Assembly (NCBI RefSeq): GCF_014596975.1
Contig: NZ_JACVXD010000003.1
Coordinates: 267,507 to 331,506 of the forward strand
Direction of reading: 5' to 3'
Origin: Aestuariibaculum marinum
Lineage (GTDB): Bacteria > Bacteroidota > Bacteroidia > Flavobacteriales > Flavobacteriaceae
Length of the DNA: 64,000 nt
The position numbers were made by a program, and so were the translations under genes. Of this stretch, positions 27,657 to 36,689 are shown piece by piece. Within the stretch, counting starts at the first letter, position 1. Each line of letters opens with the position of its first letter. The notes beneath the pieces are model-generated. The model worked only from the letters and a program-made list of their open reading frames with translations. It was not told where the DNA came from and made no database searches.

Positions 27657-28673
27657 TTATTTTGTGAACCTATGCAAGGTAAATGTCATGGCGCTTAATA
27701 AGAAAAATGCCCCTATTTGATGGGCGATTCCTAACCATAGCGGTACTTGTAATAGTATTGTAAACACCCCTAAAACAAATTGCACCAAAACCAAAATAAT
27801 TAAACTGTTAACGCCTTTTCTTTGTAATTCTGTTAGGTTGAATTTTTTAGATTTCCACCAAATGAGACCAATGCAAAACACAACCAGATAAGCAATAGTT
27901 CTATGAACAAACTGGATACCACTTGGGTTTTCTATCAGGTTTTTATAGAAGGGTTCTAATACGTAAGCACTAAAGTGGATAAATTGCCCTTCGTTCATTA
28001 AAGGCCAATGGTTATGTAATAAACCAGCTTTTAACCCAGCAACAAACGCTCCATAAATAATTTGAATAATTAGCACTAAATAACCTATAACAATTATGTT
28101 TCGCATAGGTTTGTTTATTGGCTTTCTATTTGGGTAAATTAAGTCTAATGCGACCCAAAGGGTTGCTGCAAATGTTATGAAAGCTGTAATTAAATGTGCA
28201 GCCAGTCTAAAGTGACTTACATCGGGCATATCGATTAAACCACTTTTTACCATATACCAACCTAAAAAGCCCTGGAATGCCCCCAGACCTAATAAGACAA
28301 GACATTTTTTTATGGTAGCCTTTGTGAGTTGTTTTCTTATTAAAAAGTAGATGAACGGAAGAATAAAAACTAAGCCAATGGTACGACCAATAACCCGGTG
28401 TAGCCACTCCCAAAAGTAAATCGATTTAAAATCTTCAATAGTAAAATGGTTGTTTAACTTCTGGTATTCTGGATATTGCTTGTATAAATCAAAAGCTTCT
28501 TGCCATTCCTGGTCGCCAATTGGAGGAATAGTACCTGTAATTAATTTGTAGTTGGAAATGGATAAACCAGAATCGGTTAATCGGGTAATTCCACCTACAA
28601 TAACCATGATGAAAATTAGTAAACAACCGGAAAGTAACCAGTAAATTACACGTTTATTGTCTTTTGTTTTCAT
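27657..28673 (-). CDS. ctaA: Heme A synthase (COX15/CtaA)
   Basis: CtaA/COX15 oxidises heme O to heme A for cytochrome c oxidase in the inner membrane. The 338-residue protein has eight hydrophobic helices in two four-helix halves. It shows the conserved opening VVGGITRLTDSGLSI, the EWLHRVIGR histidine pair in the first half (heme ligand), and matching histidines in the second half (FVHRTIAYLV; LGIAHQIGAFF). The length and order match the type found in Bacteroidota. It sits 20 bases downstream of the CCA-adding enzyme gene, so the two probably share a transcript by proximity only. Confidence 0.93.
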   Translation of the reverse strand: MKTKDNKRVIYWLLSGCLLIFIMVIVGGITRLTDSGLSISNYKLITGTIPPIGDQEWQEAFDLYKQYPEYQKLNNHFTIEDFKSIYFWEWLHRVIGRTIGLVFILPFIYFLIRKQLTKATIKKCLVLLGLGAFQGFLGWYMVKSGLIDMPDVSHFRLAAHLITAFITFAATLWVALDLIYPNRKPINKPMRNIIVIGYLVLIIQIIYGAFVAGLKAGLLHNHWPLMNEGQFIHFSAYVLEPFYKNLIENPSGIQFVHRTIAYLVVFCIGLIWWKSKKFNLTELQRKGVNSLIILVLVQFVLGVFTILLQVPLWLGIAHQIGAFFLLSAMTFTLHRFTK

Positions 28674-28693
28674 AGCTTTTTATGCTGATAGGT

Positions 28694-30115
28694 CTATTTG
28701 TTTACGGCAACAAGACCTAATTTCTCTCCTTTTTGAAGCATTAAATTGTAAGCGGCTTCATATTCATTTGGAATGTCTCCTTCTAAAATGGCTTCTTTAA
28801 TGGTTTCTTTAATAATTCCTATTTCTTTTGAAGGTTTTAAATTGAAGGTTTCCATAATTTCTTCACCCGAAATTGGCGGTTGGAAATTACGAACATGATC
28901 GCGCTCTTCAACTTCAACAATTTTTTGTCTAACAATTTTGAAGTTGTTATGGTATTTTTTAAACTTTTTAGGGTTTTTGGTTGTGATATCGGCTTCACAA
29001 AGCGTCATTAAATCTTCAACATAATCGCCAGCATCGAAAATTAAACGGCGTACCGCAGAATCAGTAACGATATCCTGAGCTAAAACAATAGGACGTGAAC
29101 TCATAAATACCATTTTTTGAACGAATTTCATTTTGTCGTTAAGTGGCATTTTAAGTCTTTTAAATAAGCGGTAGACCATTTTTGAACCTTCGAATTCATG
29201 CCCGTGAAATGTCCAACCGACTTTCTTACTAAACTTTTTTGTTGGTGCTTTTCCTATATCGTGTAATAATGCCGCCCAGCGTAACCAAAGGTTGTCGGTG
29301 TTTTCGGCAATATTATCAACTACTTCTAGAGTATGGTAGAAATTGTCTTTGTGGCGTTGTCCTTCTACTTCATCAATACCTTTTAAAGCCATAAGTTCAG
29401 GCAGGATATAAGGTAAAAGGCCTGTTTTTTCAAGGAGTAGAAAGCCAGTTGATGGTTTGTCGCTTTCAAGAATTTTATTCAGTTCGACAACGATACGTTC
29501 TTTGGTGATGATTTCAATGCGCTTACTATTTCTGGTAATTGCCTTTAAAGATTCATCTTCTATTCTAAAACCTAGTTGCGTTGCAAATCGGATGGCACGC
29601 ATCATACGCAAAGGATCGTCACTATAGGTAATATCCGGATCTAACGGGGTGCGAATGATTTTGTTTTCTAAATCTTCAATACCACCAAACGGATCTAAAA
29701 GATTACCAAATTCGTCTTCACTCAAATTAAGCGCTAAAGCGTTTATGGTAAAATCACGACGGTTTTGGTCGTCTTCAAGGGTGCCGTTTTCTACAGCAGG
29801 ATTCCTACTGTTTTCGTCATAAGATTCTTTTCGAGCGCCAACAAATTCAATTTCAATATCGTCATAACGTAACATAGCTGTGCCGTAGGTTTTAAAAACC
29901 TGTACTTTTGGTTTGTTAGGTAAGTTTTTTGCAACTTGTTTTGCCAGTTTAATACCATCACCAACCGCAACTACATCAATGTCTTTTGCGTTACCGCGTT
30001 GTAAAATAAAATCGCGAACAAAGCCACCTATAACATAGCTATCGAGATTTAATTCTTTGGCAGATTGAGAAATTACTTTAAATATGTTGTGCTCTAAAGC
30101 TTGCTTACGATTCAT
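28694..30115 (-). CDS. cca: CCA tRNA nucleotidyltransferase (HD-domain type)
   Basis: This enzyme adds or repairs the CCA end of tRNAs. The nucleotidyltransferase head shows [11 protein letters not shown], the metal-binding DIDVV and RRDFTINAL motifs, and DPFGGIEDL, then the neck region [15 protein letters not shown]. An HD domain follows ([14 protein letters not shown] ... [11 protein letters not shown]). TTG and ATG codons at 30124 and 30121 are in frame, but homologues usually begin at MNRKQAL, so I use the ATG at 30113-30115 (473 residues); the call is not certain to within three codons. The two tRNA genes in this window do not encode CCA, so the enzyme is needed. Confidence 0.92.
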   Translation of the reverse strand: MNRKQALEHNIFKVISQSAKELNLDSYVIGGFVRDFILQRGNAKDIDVVAVGDGIKLAKQVAKNLPNKPKVQVFKTYGTAMLRYDDIEIEFVGARKESYDENSRNPAVENGTLEDDQNRRDFTINALALNLSEDEFGNLLDPFGGIEDLENKIIRTPLDPDITYSDDPLRMMRAIRFATQLGFRIEDESLKAITRNSKRIEIITKERIVVELNKILESDKPSTGFLLLEKTGLLPYILPELMALKGIDEVEGQRHKDNFYHTLEVVDNIAENTDNLWLRWAALLHDIGKAPTKKFSKKVGWTFHGHEFEGSKMVYRLFKRLKMPLNDKMKFVQKMVFMSSRPIVLAQDIVTDSAVRRLIFDAGDYVEDLMTLCEADITTKNPKKFKKYHNNFKIVRQKIVEVEERDHVRNFQPPISGEEIMETFNLKPSKEIGIIKETIKEAILEGDIPNEYEAAYNLMLQKGEKLGLVAVNK

Positions 30116-30184
30116 AATCATCAAATTTCAAACAGGAATTTTCAAATTTTTTAATTGAAAACCGGAGTCTGAAAACATGTATTT

Positions 30185-30745
30185 TTAAGGTCTTATAACT
30201 TTTACGACACCATTGTTACTCAATTTAATAATTGATGAGGGTTTGTCGCATTTTTTTTCGTGGTGCAAATTTACAACATAGTCTACACCTTTTAAAACCT
30301 CTTGACTTATTTCTTTATATGATTTTGGAGTAGGTTCTCCACTAATATTAGCTGATGTAGAAACAATAGCGCCATTTAATCTTCGGGTTAATTGATAACA
30401 GAGTTCGTCGTCGGGGATACGAATGGCAATAGTTTGATCATCAGCAATAAGGTTGTCGGCCAAATTGCGAGCATCGTCGTATATAATGGTTGTAGGTTTA
30501 TCGGTAACCTCGATAATATTTAAAGCAACAAGAGGAACCTGTTTTACGTACTTTTTAAGCATGCGGTCGTCGGCAACAAGACAAATTAGAGCTTTGCTGT
30601 CTTCTCGTTTTTTAAGTTCGTAAACTTTTTTAACGGCTTCAGGGTTTGTAGCATCGCAACCAATTCCCCAAACGGTATCGGTTGGATATAGTATTAAACC
30701 ACCGTTTTTTAGAACTTCTAAGGCTTTATTTATTTCGGCTTGCAT
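30185..30745 (-). CDS. L-threonylcarbamoyladenylate synthase (Sua5/YrdC/YwlC)
   Basis: The protein makes threonylcarbamoyl-AMP from threonine, bicarbonate and ATP, the first step of the t6A modification at position 37 of tRNAs reading ANN codons. At 186 residues it is the short single-domain type. It contains GGLILYPTDTVWGIGCDATN at the start, KKREDSKALICLV (the KxR..SK motif of the active site), and the closing STSANISGEPTPKSY. Promoter box TAAATTTG at 30762-30769. It runs in the same direction as the cca gene, 69 bases upstream of it. Confidence 0.93.
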   Translation of the reverse strand: MQAEINKALEVLKNGGLILYPTDTVWGIGCDATNPEAVKKVYELKKREDSKALICLVADDRMLKKYVKQVPLVALNIIEVTDKPTTIIYDDARNLADNLIADDQTIAIRIPDDELCYQLTRRLNGAIVSTSANISGEPTPKSYKEISQEVLKGVDYVVNLHHEKKCDKPSSIIKLSNNGVVKVIRP

Positions 30746-30761
30746 CGTTTTGTTTTTGGTG

Positions 30762-30769
30762 CAAATTTA
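30762..30769 (-). promoter_or_regulatory. -7 box of the Sua5 gene
   Basis: TAAATTTG on the minus strand ends 16 bases before the ATG of the threonylcarbamoyl-AMP synthase gene. No clear -33 TTG is seen. Confidence 0.5.
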
Positions 30770-30861
30770 ATATTACTTTTTCACATTCTTTAAATGTTTA
30801 GTAATATTGCGCCGTATTAAAAAAGAGGCGGTTAAAACCTTGATTTAATATAGAAGTAATT

Positions 30862-31515
30862 ATGATAAGAGAAAGTTCTGTTTTTATTAAAAGAAAGTTT
30901 AGGGAAAAGTTTAAGAATGTTATTAATAAAAAAGATATTGAATTATTAAAGGATAAAAACTTTGTAATTGTCTCTAATAATTGTTGGGGAGGTACAGCAT
31001 ACCAGTGGTATGAAAGACCTTATAATTCGCCATTCGTTGGTTTGTTTTTATATGGGCCTTGTTACTTGAAATTATTGAGTAATTTTGAGTATTATATGAA
31101 TCAGAAGTTGGAGTTTGTGTCATCATCTAATTATCCGGATAGAGAATTAACGTATCCATTGGCAAAGCTTGATGATATTGAGGTTCATTTTACCCATTAT
31201 GAAACAGAAGACGAAGCGAGAGAGAAGTGGGAACGACGAACAGAACGCATGTTACAAGAAACCAATTTAGATAATTATTATTTTAAAATTTGTGACAGAG
31301 AGCGCACCACTAAAGAACATTTGTTGGAATTTCATAAACTGCCTTTTAAAAATAAGGTGTCGTTTAGTATTAAGGACTATAAGGAATTAAAAGGTAAAAA
31401 GCATATTACAGTTATAGAGTCACATAAAAAGAACAAAAAATATGTGCCAAACGGAAAGAAAATGTTTAAACTTACTTTTTTGTATTTTAATTTAAATAAT
31501 TGGTTATTGAACTAA
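30862..31515 (+). CDS. DUF1919 protein, surface-polysaccharide cluster
   Basis: A 217-residue protein with the DUF1919 layout: FVIVSNNCWGGTAYQWYERPYNS at residues 31-53, then PFVGLFLYGPCYLKLL, EYPLAKLDDIEVHF-like strands and a WERRTERML helix. DUF1919 proteins occur in capsule and exopolysaccharide clusters and may be glycan-modifying, but the reaction is unknown. It is the first gene of a run of plus-strand genes of surface-glycan assembly, 9 bases upstream of a Kdo-kinase-like gene. Confidence 0.8.
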   Translation: MIRESSVFIKRKFREKFKNVINKKDIELLKDKNFVIVSNNCWGGTAYQWYERPYNSPFVGLFLYGPCYLKLLSNFEYYMNQKLEFVSSSNYPDRELTYPLAKLDDIEVHFTHYETEDEAREKWERRTERMLQETNLDNYYFKICDRERTTKEHLLEFHKLPFKNKVSFSIKDYKELKGKKHITVIESHKKNKKYVPNGKKMFKLTFLYFNLNNWLLN

Positions 31516-31524
31516 AATGTTCTA

Positions 31525-32286
31525 ATGAAGAAAGTTTTTGCAGAAGCTTACAAAGCACAGGAAAAGGAAATATTAGATATTGTTGAAAATTTTGATTCCC
31601 ACGGAAGTGAAATAGGGGATCAGGATAGAAACACGATTAAAATATTTCCCTTTCATGGAGAGGTTTTAAATGTTAAGGCTTTTAAAATTCCTAATATCTT
31701 TAACCAAATAGCTTATAAATTTCTTCGGAAAAGTAAAGCACAGCGTTCTTTTGAATACGCTAATCGATTAATTGAATTAGGCGTTGGTACACCCAAACCT
31801 ATAGCTTATTTAGAACAGGCTAGTCCTTTTTTGTTCAAACGTAGTTTTTACATTAGTGAACATCTGGATTGCGATTTAACCTATAGAGAATTAACCAAGC
31901 AATTCGATTACCCTGATTACGATACTATTTTAAGAGCTTTTACCAGATTTACCTATAGTTTACACGAAAAAGACATTCACTTTTTAGATCATTCTCCGGG
32001 AAACACTTTGATACGTAAAGAGGGAGACCAATACGTATTCTATTTAGTAGATCTTAATAGGATGAATTTTGGTACTTTAGATTTTGAAACGCGAATTAAA
32101 AACTTTTCACGTTTAACCATTCATAAATCCATGGTGGAAGTCATGAGTGACGAATACGCTAAAGTTTCTGGTTACGAATATGAAAAGGTCTTTAACCTTA
32201 TGTGGAAAGAGACTTCTGATTTTCAAGACCGATTTCAGCGTAAAAAACAACTAAAGAAAAAATACAAATTCTGGAAGAAAAACTAA
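31525..32286 (+). CDS. Lipopolysaccharide kinase (Kdo/WaaP-like)
   Basis: A 253-residue protein of the 3-deoxy-D-manno-octulosonic acid kinase / WaaP / InaA-like family, which phosphorylates the inner core of LPS. Kinase features are in order: a lysine-containing strand (LNVKAFK, Lys51), a catalytic loop LDHSPGN (Asp155, Asn160), and LVDLNRM (Asp176) in the DFG position. In Bacteroidota these act in the cytoplasm on the lipid A-core precursor. It overlaps tail to tail by four bases with the convergent glycosyltransferase gene. Compare the more divergent kinase-like protein at 26.0-27.1 kb, which has the same residue pattern but a different frame of domains. Confidence 0.88.
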   Translation: MKKVFAEAYKAQEKEILDIVENFDSHGSEIGDQDRNTIKIFPFHGEVLNVKAFKIPNIFNQIAYKFLRKSKAQRSFEYANRLIELGVGTPKPIAYLEQASPFLFKRSFYISEHLDCDLTYRELTKQFDYPDYDTILRAFTRFTYSLHEKDIHFLDHSPGNTLIRKEGDQYVFYLVDLNRMNFGTLDFETRIKNFSRLTIHKSMVEVMSDEYAKVSGYEYEKVFNLMWKETSDFQDRFQRKKQLKKKYKFWKKN

Positions 32287-33041
32287 ACCTGTTGTTTTTC
32301 TAATTCTCTAAGTTTAGTATACTTTAAAAACGTAATGTTAGCGGTTTGCACACAAATAACAAACCCATTTAAACCATCTAGGAATCCTAAGCGTAAAAAG
32401 TAGGCTTTAAAAAAGGCCCAGGTTGGATTGAACAGGATTTTCCAAATCGAAGATTTTTTACCTAAATCCATATAAGCCTTAGCAGAAATACTGGAGAAGT
32501 GTTCGGTTTTTAGATTAAATTCAGAATAGGTTTGGTAAGTGTAATGTAATATGTCGCCTTTAAGAAAACCAATTTTTTTAGAATCAGTTAATTGTATCGT
32601 TTCGTGAATGTGTTTTCCTTTCCATTTGGCTTTACGTCTGTCAAAAACACGTAGTTTTTTGTTAGGGTACCAGTCAGAATACTTAATCCACTGGCCGCAA
32701 AAATTGTTGAATCGGTTGCTGTAATAGCCGTTTAAAGTCCAGTTGTTTTTTAATTTTACAATAGATTTTTGAAGCGTCTCCGATAAGGCTTCATCACCAT
32801 CTAAAGATACAATATAATCGTTACTGGCGCAGGTGAGTGCAAAGTTTTTCTGCTCGATATAACCTAAGAATTTTTGTTCAACAAACTTCACATTATATTT
32901 CTCGCAAATGGCTTTAGTGCTATCTGTAGAGAATGAATCTACAACAACTATTTCATCAACAACATTAACCAAAGATTGTAAACATTTTTCGATATTGCGT
33001 TCTTCGTTGAAGGTTATTATGACACCAGATAGTTTAATCAT
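32283..33041 (-). CDS. Glycosyltransferase family 2 (WaaE/KdtX-like)
   Basis: A 252-residue GT-A enzyme: SGVIITFNEERNIEKCLQSL at the start, EIVVVDSFSTDSTKAI, the catalytic SLDGDEAL (DxD-type), and KWKGKHIHETIQL in the acceptor domain. The pattern matches WaaE/KdtX-type inner-core beta-1,4-glucosyltransferases, which fits its neighbours. It reads against the rest of the cluster, overlaps the Kdo-kinase-like gene by four bases at the stop codons, and starts 43 bases from the divergent next glycosyltransferase. Confidence 0.88.
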   Translation of the reverse strand: MIKLSGVIITFNEERNIEKCLQSLVNVVDEIVVVDSFSTDSTKAICEKYNVKFVEQKFLGYIEQKNFALTCASNDYIVSLDGDEALSETLQKSIVKLKNNWTLNGYYSNRFNNFCGQWIKYSDWYPNKKLRVFDRRKAKWKGKHIHETIQLTDSKKIGFLKGDILHYTYQTYSEFNLKTEHFSSISAKAYMDLGKKSSIWKILFNPTWAFFKAYFLRLGFLDGLNGFVICVQTANITFLKYTKLRELEKQQV

Positions 33042-33071
33042 GTTCTTTATTTAAGGTTTGTCAAAAATAGT

Positions 33072-33079
33072 TATTTTTG
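33072..33079 (+). promoter_or_regulatory. -7 box of the 33085-33909 glycosyltransferase gene
   Basis: TATTTTTG fits TAnnTTTG and ends five bases before the ATG at 33085. With start sites normally 4 to 8 bases past the box, the mRNA would be leaderless or nearly so. Confidence 0.5.
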
Positions 33080-33084
33080 CGGCA

Positions 33085-33909
33085 ATGGACATACTAAAAG
33101 CATCAGTAATCATAAGTACTTATAACCAACCCGATTGGTTAGAAAAAGTGCTTTGGGGCTATGAAATACAAACTGAAAAAGATTTTGAAGTTATTATAGC
33201 CGATGACGGTTCTGGTGAAGCTACAAAGGAGCTTATTCAACGTTTTATTAAAGAATCAAAATTTAAAATTACGCATGTTTGGCAGGAAGATGATGGTTTT
33301 CAGAAGACTAAAATTCTTAATAAGGCTATATTAAAAACATCTTCAGATTATCTTATTTTTACTGATGGCGATTGTGTTCCGAGAAATGATTTTGTTGAGA
33401 CTCATCTGAAATTAAGAAAGCCCAATACGTTTTTATCGGGTGGCTATTTTAAACTTCCGGAACAGATTTCAAATGCAATTTCAAAGAAGGATATTGAAAA
33501 ACAGAATTGTTTTCATTTAGATTGGCTTTTGGAACACGGGCTAAAAAAAACATTTAAAGCGAATAAGTTAACAGCTTTTGGACGGAAGGCCTGGATTTTA
33601 AATACGTTTACCCCAACGAAAGCGACCTTCGACGGGATGAATGTTTCAGGATGGAAACAGGATGTGCTTAATGTTAATGGTTTTGATGAGCGCATGCAGT
33701 ATGGAGGGGAAGACAGAGAGATTGGCGAACGCTTAATGAATTGTGGAATTAAATTTAAACAAATACGATATAGTGCCATTTGTGTACATTTGCATCACGA
33801 TAGACCTTACAAAAATGACGAAGCAATAAAGCTTAATCAAGCGATTCGTAAAGCGACTAAAACAAATAAATACAAGATAACTAAGTTTGGAATCAAAAAA
33901 TATAAATAG
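33085..33909 (+). CDS. Glycosyltransferase family 2 with C-terminal galactosyltransferase-type region
   Basis: A 274-residue enzyme. The GT-A core is ASVIISTYNQPDWLEKVLWG ... IIADDGSG, with the donor-binding FTDGDCVPR. A second segment (NGFDERMQYGGEDREIGERL) is the Glyco_transf_7C-type motif with the Glu-Asp pair. I use the ATG at 33085 and not an upstream TTG at 33058, because a promoter box lies between them. It is a paralogue of the next gene, with matching blocks throughout, including SGGYF(K/M)LP and IRYSAIC. Confidence 0.88.
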   Translation: MDILKASVIISTYNQPDWLEKVLWGYEIQTEKDFEVIIADDGSGEATKELIQRFIKESKFKITHVWQEDDGFQKTKILNKAILKTSSDYLIFTDGDCVPRNDFVETHLKLRKPNTFLSGGYFKLPEQISNAISKKDIEKQNCFHLDWLLEHGLKKTFKANKLTAFGRKAWILNTFTPTKATFDGMNVSGWKQDVLNVNGFDERMQYGGEDREIGERLMNCGIKFKQIRYSAICVHLHHDRPYKNDEAIKLNQAIRKATKTNKYKITKFGIKKYK

Positions 33910-34729
33910 TAAACCTGAAATTTCAATAATCATTAGTACTTACAACTCTGAAGCATGGTTAGAAAAAGTGCTATGGAGTTATGAAGCACAAAGGTTTAAA
34001 GATTTTGAAATTGTTATTGCCGATGATGGTTCGAAACAACCAACCTTCGATTTAATCGAGCGAATGCAAAAGGAAGTGCATTATCCAATTATACATGTCT
34101 GGCATGAGGATAATGGATTCCAAAAATCACAAATATTAAACAAAGCCATTGTAAAATGTAATGCCGATTATATTTTAATGAGCGATGGGGATTGTCTTGC
34201 TAGAGAAGATTATGTTCAGGTACATATCGACAATAAAGAAAAAGGGTATTTTCTTTCAGGTGGGTATTTTATGTTGCCAATGTCAATTTCTGAAGCTATA
34301 ACAAAAGAAGATATCCTGTCTCAGGATTGCTTTAAGTTATCATGGTTAAAATCTCAAGGATTAAAATCATCATTTAAAAATAATAAGTTAACGGCTTCTG
34401 GAATAAAGGAAAAATTACTGAACAAATTAACCCCAACCAATGCTAGTTGGAATGGACATAATGCTTCAGGTTGGAAGTCTGATATTTTGGCGGTTAATGG
34501 TTTTGATGAACGTATGCAGTATGGTGGTCAGGATCGAGAGTTAGGTGAGCGTTTATTCAATTTAGGTATAAAATCAAAACAAATACGATACAGTGCTATC
34601 TGTTTGCATTTAGACCATCCAAGAGGGTATAAAAATCAGGAATCTATCAATAAAAATTTAGCCATTCGAGCAACGACGAAAGACGAAAAACTTAGTTGGA
34701 CGAATTACGGAATAAAAAAAGAGGCGTAA
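33887..34729 (+). CDS. Glycosyltransferase family 2, tandem duplicate
   Basis: A 280-residue paralogue of the preceding gene: SIIISTYNSEAWLEKVLWSYEAQ, IVIADDGS, the DxD-like MSDGDCLAR, and NGFDERMQYGGQDRELGERL. No ATG lies before the conserved core, so the most likely start is the TTG at 33887-33889, which overlaps the 3' end of the upstream gene by 23 bases and implies translational coupling. Its stop codon overlaps the ATG of the next gene in a TAATG. The two duplicates probably add related sugars to the same glycan. Confidence 0.85.
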   Translation: MESKNINSKPEISIIISTYNSEAWLEKVLWSYEAQRFKDFEIVIADDGSKQPTFDLIERMQKEVHYPIIHVWHEDNGFQKSQILNKAIVKCNADYILMSDGDCLAREDYVQVHIDNKEKGYFLSGGYFMLPMSISEAITKEDILSQDCFKLSWLKSQGLKSSFKNNKLTASGIKEKLLNKLTPTNASWNGHNASGWKSDILAVNGFDERMQYGGQDRELGERLFNLGIKSKQIRYSAICLHLDHPRGYKNQESINKNLAIRATTKDEKLSWTNYGIKKEA

Positions 34730-35538
34730 TGAAATTAAAAGAAATGCCAGTGTCTTTAATAGAGGCCTGTAAATTAAGTTTGCTTTCTGCAGAAAAAATA
34801 AAATCAATACAAGGGAATGAGTTTCCTGTGGTTGTATCCTTAACCACGATTCCGTATCGCTTATCTAAGGTTCATTTGGTTATTAGAAGTGTTTTATCGC
34901 AAAGTGTTCGTCCGCGTCATATTGTTTTATGGATTAATGAAGACATGCAGTCACAAATTCCTCAATCGTTAAAAAAACTTGTAGGAGACATTTTTCAAAT
35001 TAGATTAACGAAACTTCATTGTTCACATAAAAAACTAATTCATTCACTGGAATTATTTGAAAATCTACCTGTTGTTACTTGTGATGATGATGTTATTTAT
35101 GATAATAATTGGTTAAGATCACTTATTGAAACACATAAAAAATACCCTGATTGTGTGGTTGTGCATCGTGTACGTTGTATAAAATACGATGATAACGGAA
35201 CGCTTTTGCCATATAAACAATGGAACTGCGACGGTAAGGAAGATGAAAAATCATTGCTACCTATTGGCTCGGAGGGTATATTGTATCCTGCTAATAAGTT
35301 TTCAGAATTAATTAGAAATGATAAGTTATTTCTGAAATTAGCGCCTAAAGCTGATGATTTGTGGTTTAAGGCTGTAGCTTTAGTAGAAGGGGTAGGCTGT
35401 AAAAAAGTTGAGTCCCCAGTAAAGGATACAATTCCTATTATGGGGACTCAAAAAGTTTCTTTAAAGAAAGAAAATGTATCTGAAGATAAAAACAAGTCTC
35501 AATGGCAAGCCTTAGAGACGTATTTTAACTTAAAATAG
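34729..35538 (+). CDS. Glycosyltransferase-like protein
   Basis: A 269-residue protein of GT-A type: VVSLTTIPYRLSKVHLVIRS at residues 28-47, HIVLWINEDM, and a metal-binding CDDDVIYDNNWL. It resembles the small sugar transferases found next to capsule genes, not the two duplicates before it. The ATG is the middle of TAATG with the preceding gene, so the two are coupled. An upstream TTG in frame (34696) lies inside the previous gene and is not needed. The stop codon is three bases from the convergent dapD stop, with no terminator between them. Confidence 0.75.
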   Translation: MKLKEMPVSLIEACKLSLLSAEKIKSIQGNEFPVVVSLTTIPYRLSKVHLVIRSVLSQSVRPRHIVLWINEDMQSQIPQSLKKLVGDIFQIRLTKLHCSHKKLIHSLELFENLPVVTCDDDVIYDNNWLRSLIETHKKYPDCVVVHRVRCIKYDDNGTLLPYKQWNCDGKEDEKSLLPIGSEGILYPANKFSELIRNDKLFLKLAPKADDLWFKAVALVEGVGCKKVESPVKDTIPIMGTQKVSLKKENVSEDKNKSQWQALETYFNLK

Positions 35539-35541
35539 TTT

Positions 35542-36357
35542 TTAAACTGCTACATCGTTATCACGAAGTGCATCGTTTAAAGACGTTTTCTTATCTGTGC
35601 TTTCTTTACGTTTTCCAATGATTAAAGCACATGGTACTTGGTACTCGCCAGCAGCAAACTTTTTAGTGTAGCTACCTGGAATAACAACTGAACGTGCAGG
35701 AACGCGACCTTTCATTTCAACTGGTTGGTCACCAGTAACATCTATAATTTTAGTACTCATTGTTAATACAACGTTAGCACCTAACACCGCTTCTTTCTCT
35801 ACGTGTACACCTTCCACAACGATACAACGAGAACCAACGAACACGTTATCTTCAATAATTACCGGAGCAGCTTGTAATGGCTCTAATACACCACCAATAC
35901 CTACACCACCAGATAGGTGCACGTTTTTACCAATTTGAGCACAGCTACCAACAGTTGCCCAGGTGTCTACCATAGTACCTTCGTCTACGTAAGCACCAAT
36001 ATTAACATAACTCGGCATTAAAATAGTACCAGGAGAAATGTAAGCACCGTGTCTTGCAACAGCATGAGGAACTACACGAATACCTTTTTCAGCATATCCT
36101 GTTTTTAAAGGAATTTTATCGTGGAATTCTAATGGACCACATTCAATAGTTTCCATTTTTTGAATAGGGAAGTATAACACTACGGCTTTCTTTACCCATT
36201 CGTTTACTTGCCAACCGTTTTCAATAGGTTCAGCAACTCTTAATTCTCCTTTATCTATTAAGTCAACAACTTTTCTAATAGCAGATGTTGTGTTTTCATC
36301 TTTTAATAGCTCTCTGTTGTCCCAAGCTTGTTCAATAATTTCTCTTAATTCTGTCAT
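35542..36357 (-). CDS. dapD: 2,3,4,5-Tetrahydropyridine-2,6-dicarboxylate N-succinyltransferase
   Basis: DapD transfers succinyl from succinyl-CoA to tetrahydrodipicolinate in the succinylase branch of diaminopimelate and lysine synthesis. The 271-residue protein has the helical N-terminal domain (MTELREIIEQAW) and a left-handed beta-helix of hexapeptide repeats (IGAYVDEGTMVDTWATVGSC, HLSGGVGIGGVLEP), with a C-terminal tail ending after KRKESTDKK. The start is the ATG at 36355-36357; a TTG 21 bases upstream lies inside the promoter box. The gene stands alone. Confidence 0.95.
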   Translation of the reverse strand: MTELREIIEQAWDNRELLKDENTTSAIRKVVDLIDKGELRVAEPIENGWQVNEWVKKAVVLYFPIQKMETIECGPLEFHDKIPLKTGYAEKGIRVVPHAVARHGAYISPGTILMPSYVNIGAYVDEGTMVDTWATVGSCAQIGKNVHLSGGVGIGGVLEPLQAAPVIIEDNVFVGSRCIVVEGVHVEKEAVLGANVVLTMSTKIIDVTGDQPVEMKGRVPARSVVIPGSYTKKFAAGEYQVPCALIIGKRKESTDKKTSLNDALRDNDVAV

Positions 36358-36375
36358 TCTTAATAAAATTTTGCA

Positions 36376-36383
36376 CAAATATA
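36376..36383 (-). promoter_or_regulatory. dapD promoter -7 box
   Basis: TATATTTG on the minus strand fits the consensus exactly, 18 bases before the ATG. The TTG that would give a longer DapD is part of this box. Confidence 0.65.
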
Positions 36384-36630
36384 ATATGTAAAGCTTAAAA
36401 AAGAGGAATGAATCATAATTAAAATCGATTCATAACAAGTAAAAATTGATGTTGTTTATCGGAGGTTTTTCATTCTATTTTTTAGCGTTTTGTCTGTTGA
36501 ATAAAAAACAATTATCGATTAAATGCATTTTGCGTGTTTTTGGTCTAAAAAAACAGGCTTTTTATCTGTTTATCGATGAAAATATGTGGCTCTTCTAATA
36601 ATCGAAAATACGACGTTTTACAACTATTTT

Positions 36631-36664
36631 TTTGTGTAAAGGCTTTAGTGTCAATATATCTTTG
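36631..36664 (+). promoter_or_regulatory. Promoter of the 36690-36974 gene (-33 and -7)
   Basis: TTTG at 36631-36634 and TATCTTTG at 36657-36664 are separated by 22 bases, close to the Bacteroidota optimum of about 19-21. The ATG lies 25 bases downstream. Confidence 0.6.
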
Positions 36665-36689
36665 GAGTGTAATTAATACCCAAATCAAG

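Larger units (their letters stand above)
36358..36689. other. AT-rich divergent intergenic region
   Basis: It lies between dapD and the 36690 gene. It holds the promoters of both (see their own entries) and otherwise runs of A and T. An in-frame extension of the 36690 gene starting at 36576 exists but has no signal-peptide logic and would put 38 extra residues before a perfect secretion signal. I see no structured RNA or further gene. Confidence 0.5.

Noticed and set aside
33058..33084. TTG start for the first tandem glycosyltransferase
   Set aside because: The promoter box at 33072-33079 lies between this codon and the ATG at 33085, so it would not be transcribed.
36576..36689. Longer start for the 36690-36974 gene
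   Set aside because: The added 38 residues place a hydrophilic tail before a complete signal peptide, and the promoter box at 36657-36664 lies within the extension.
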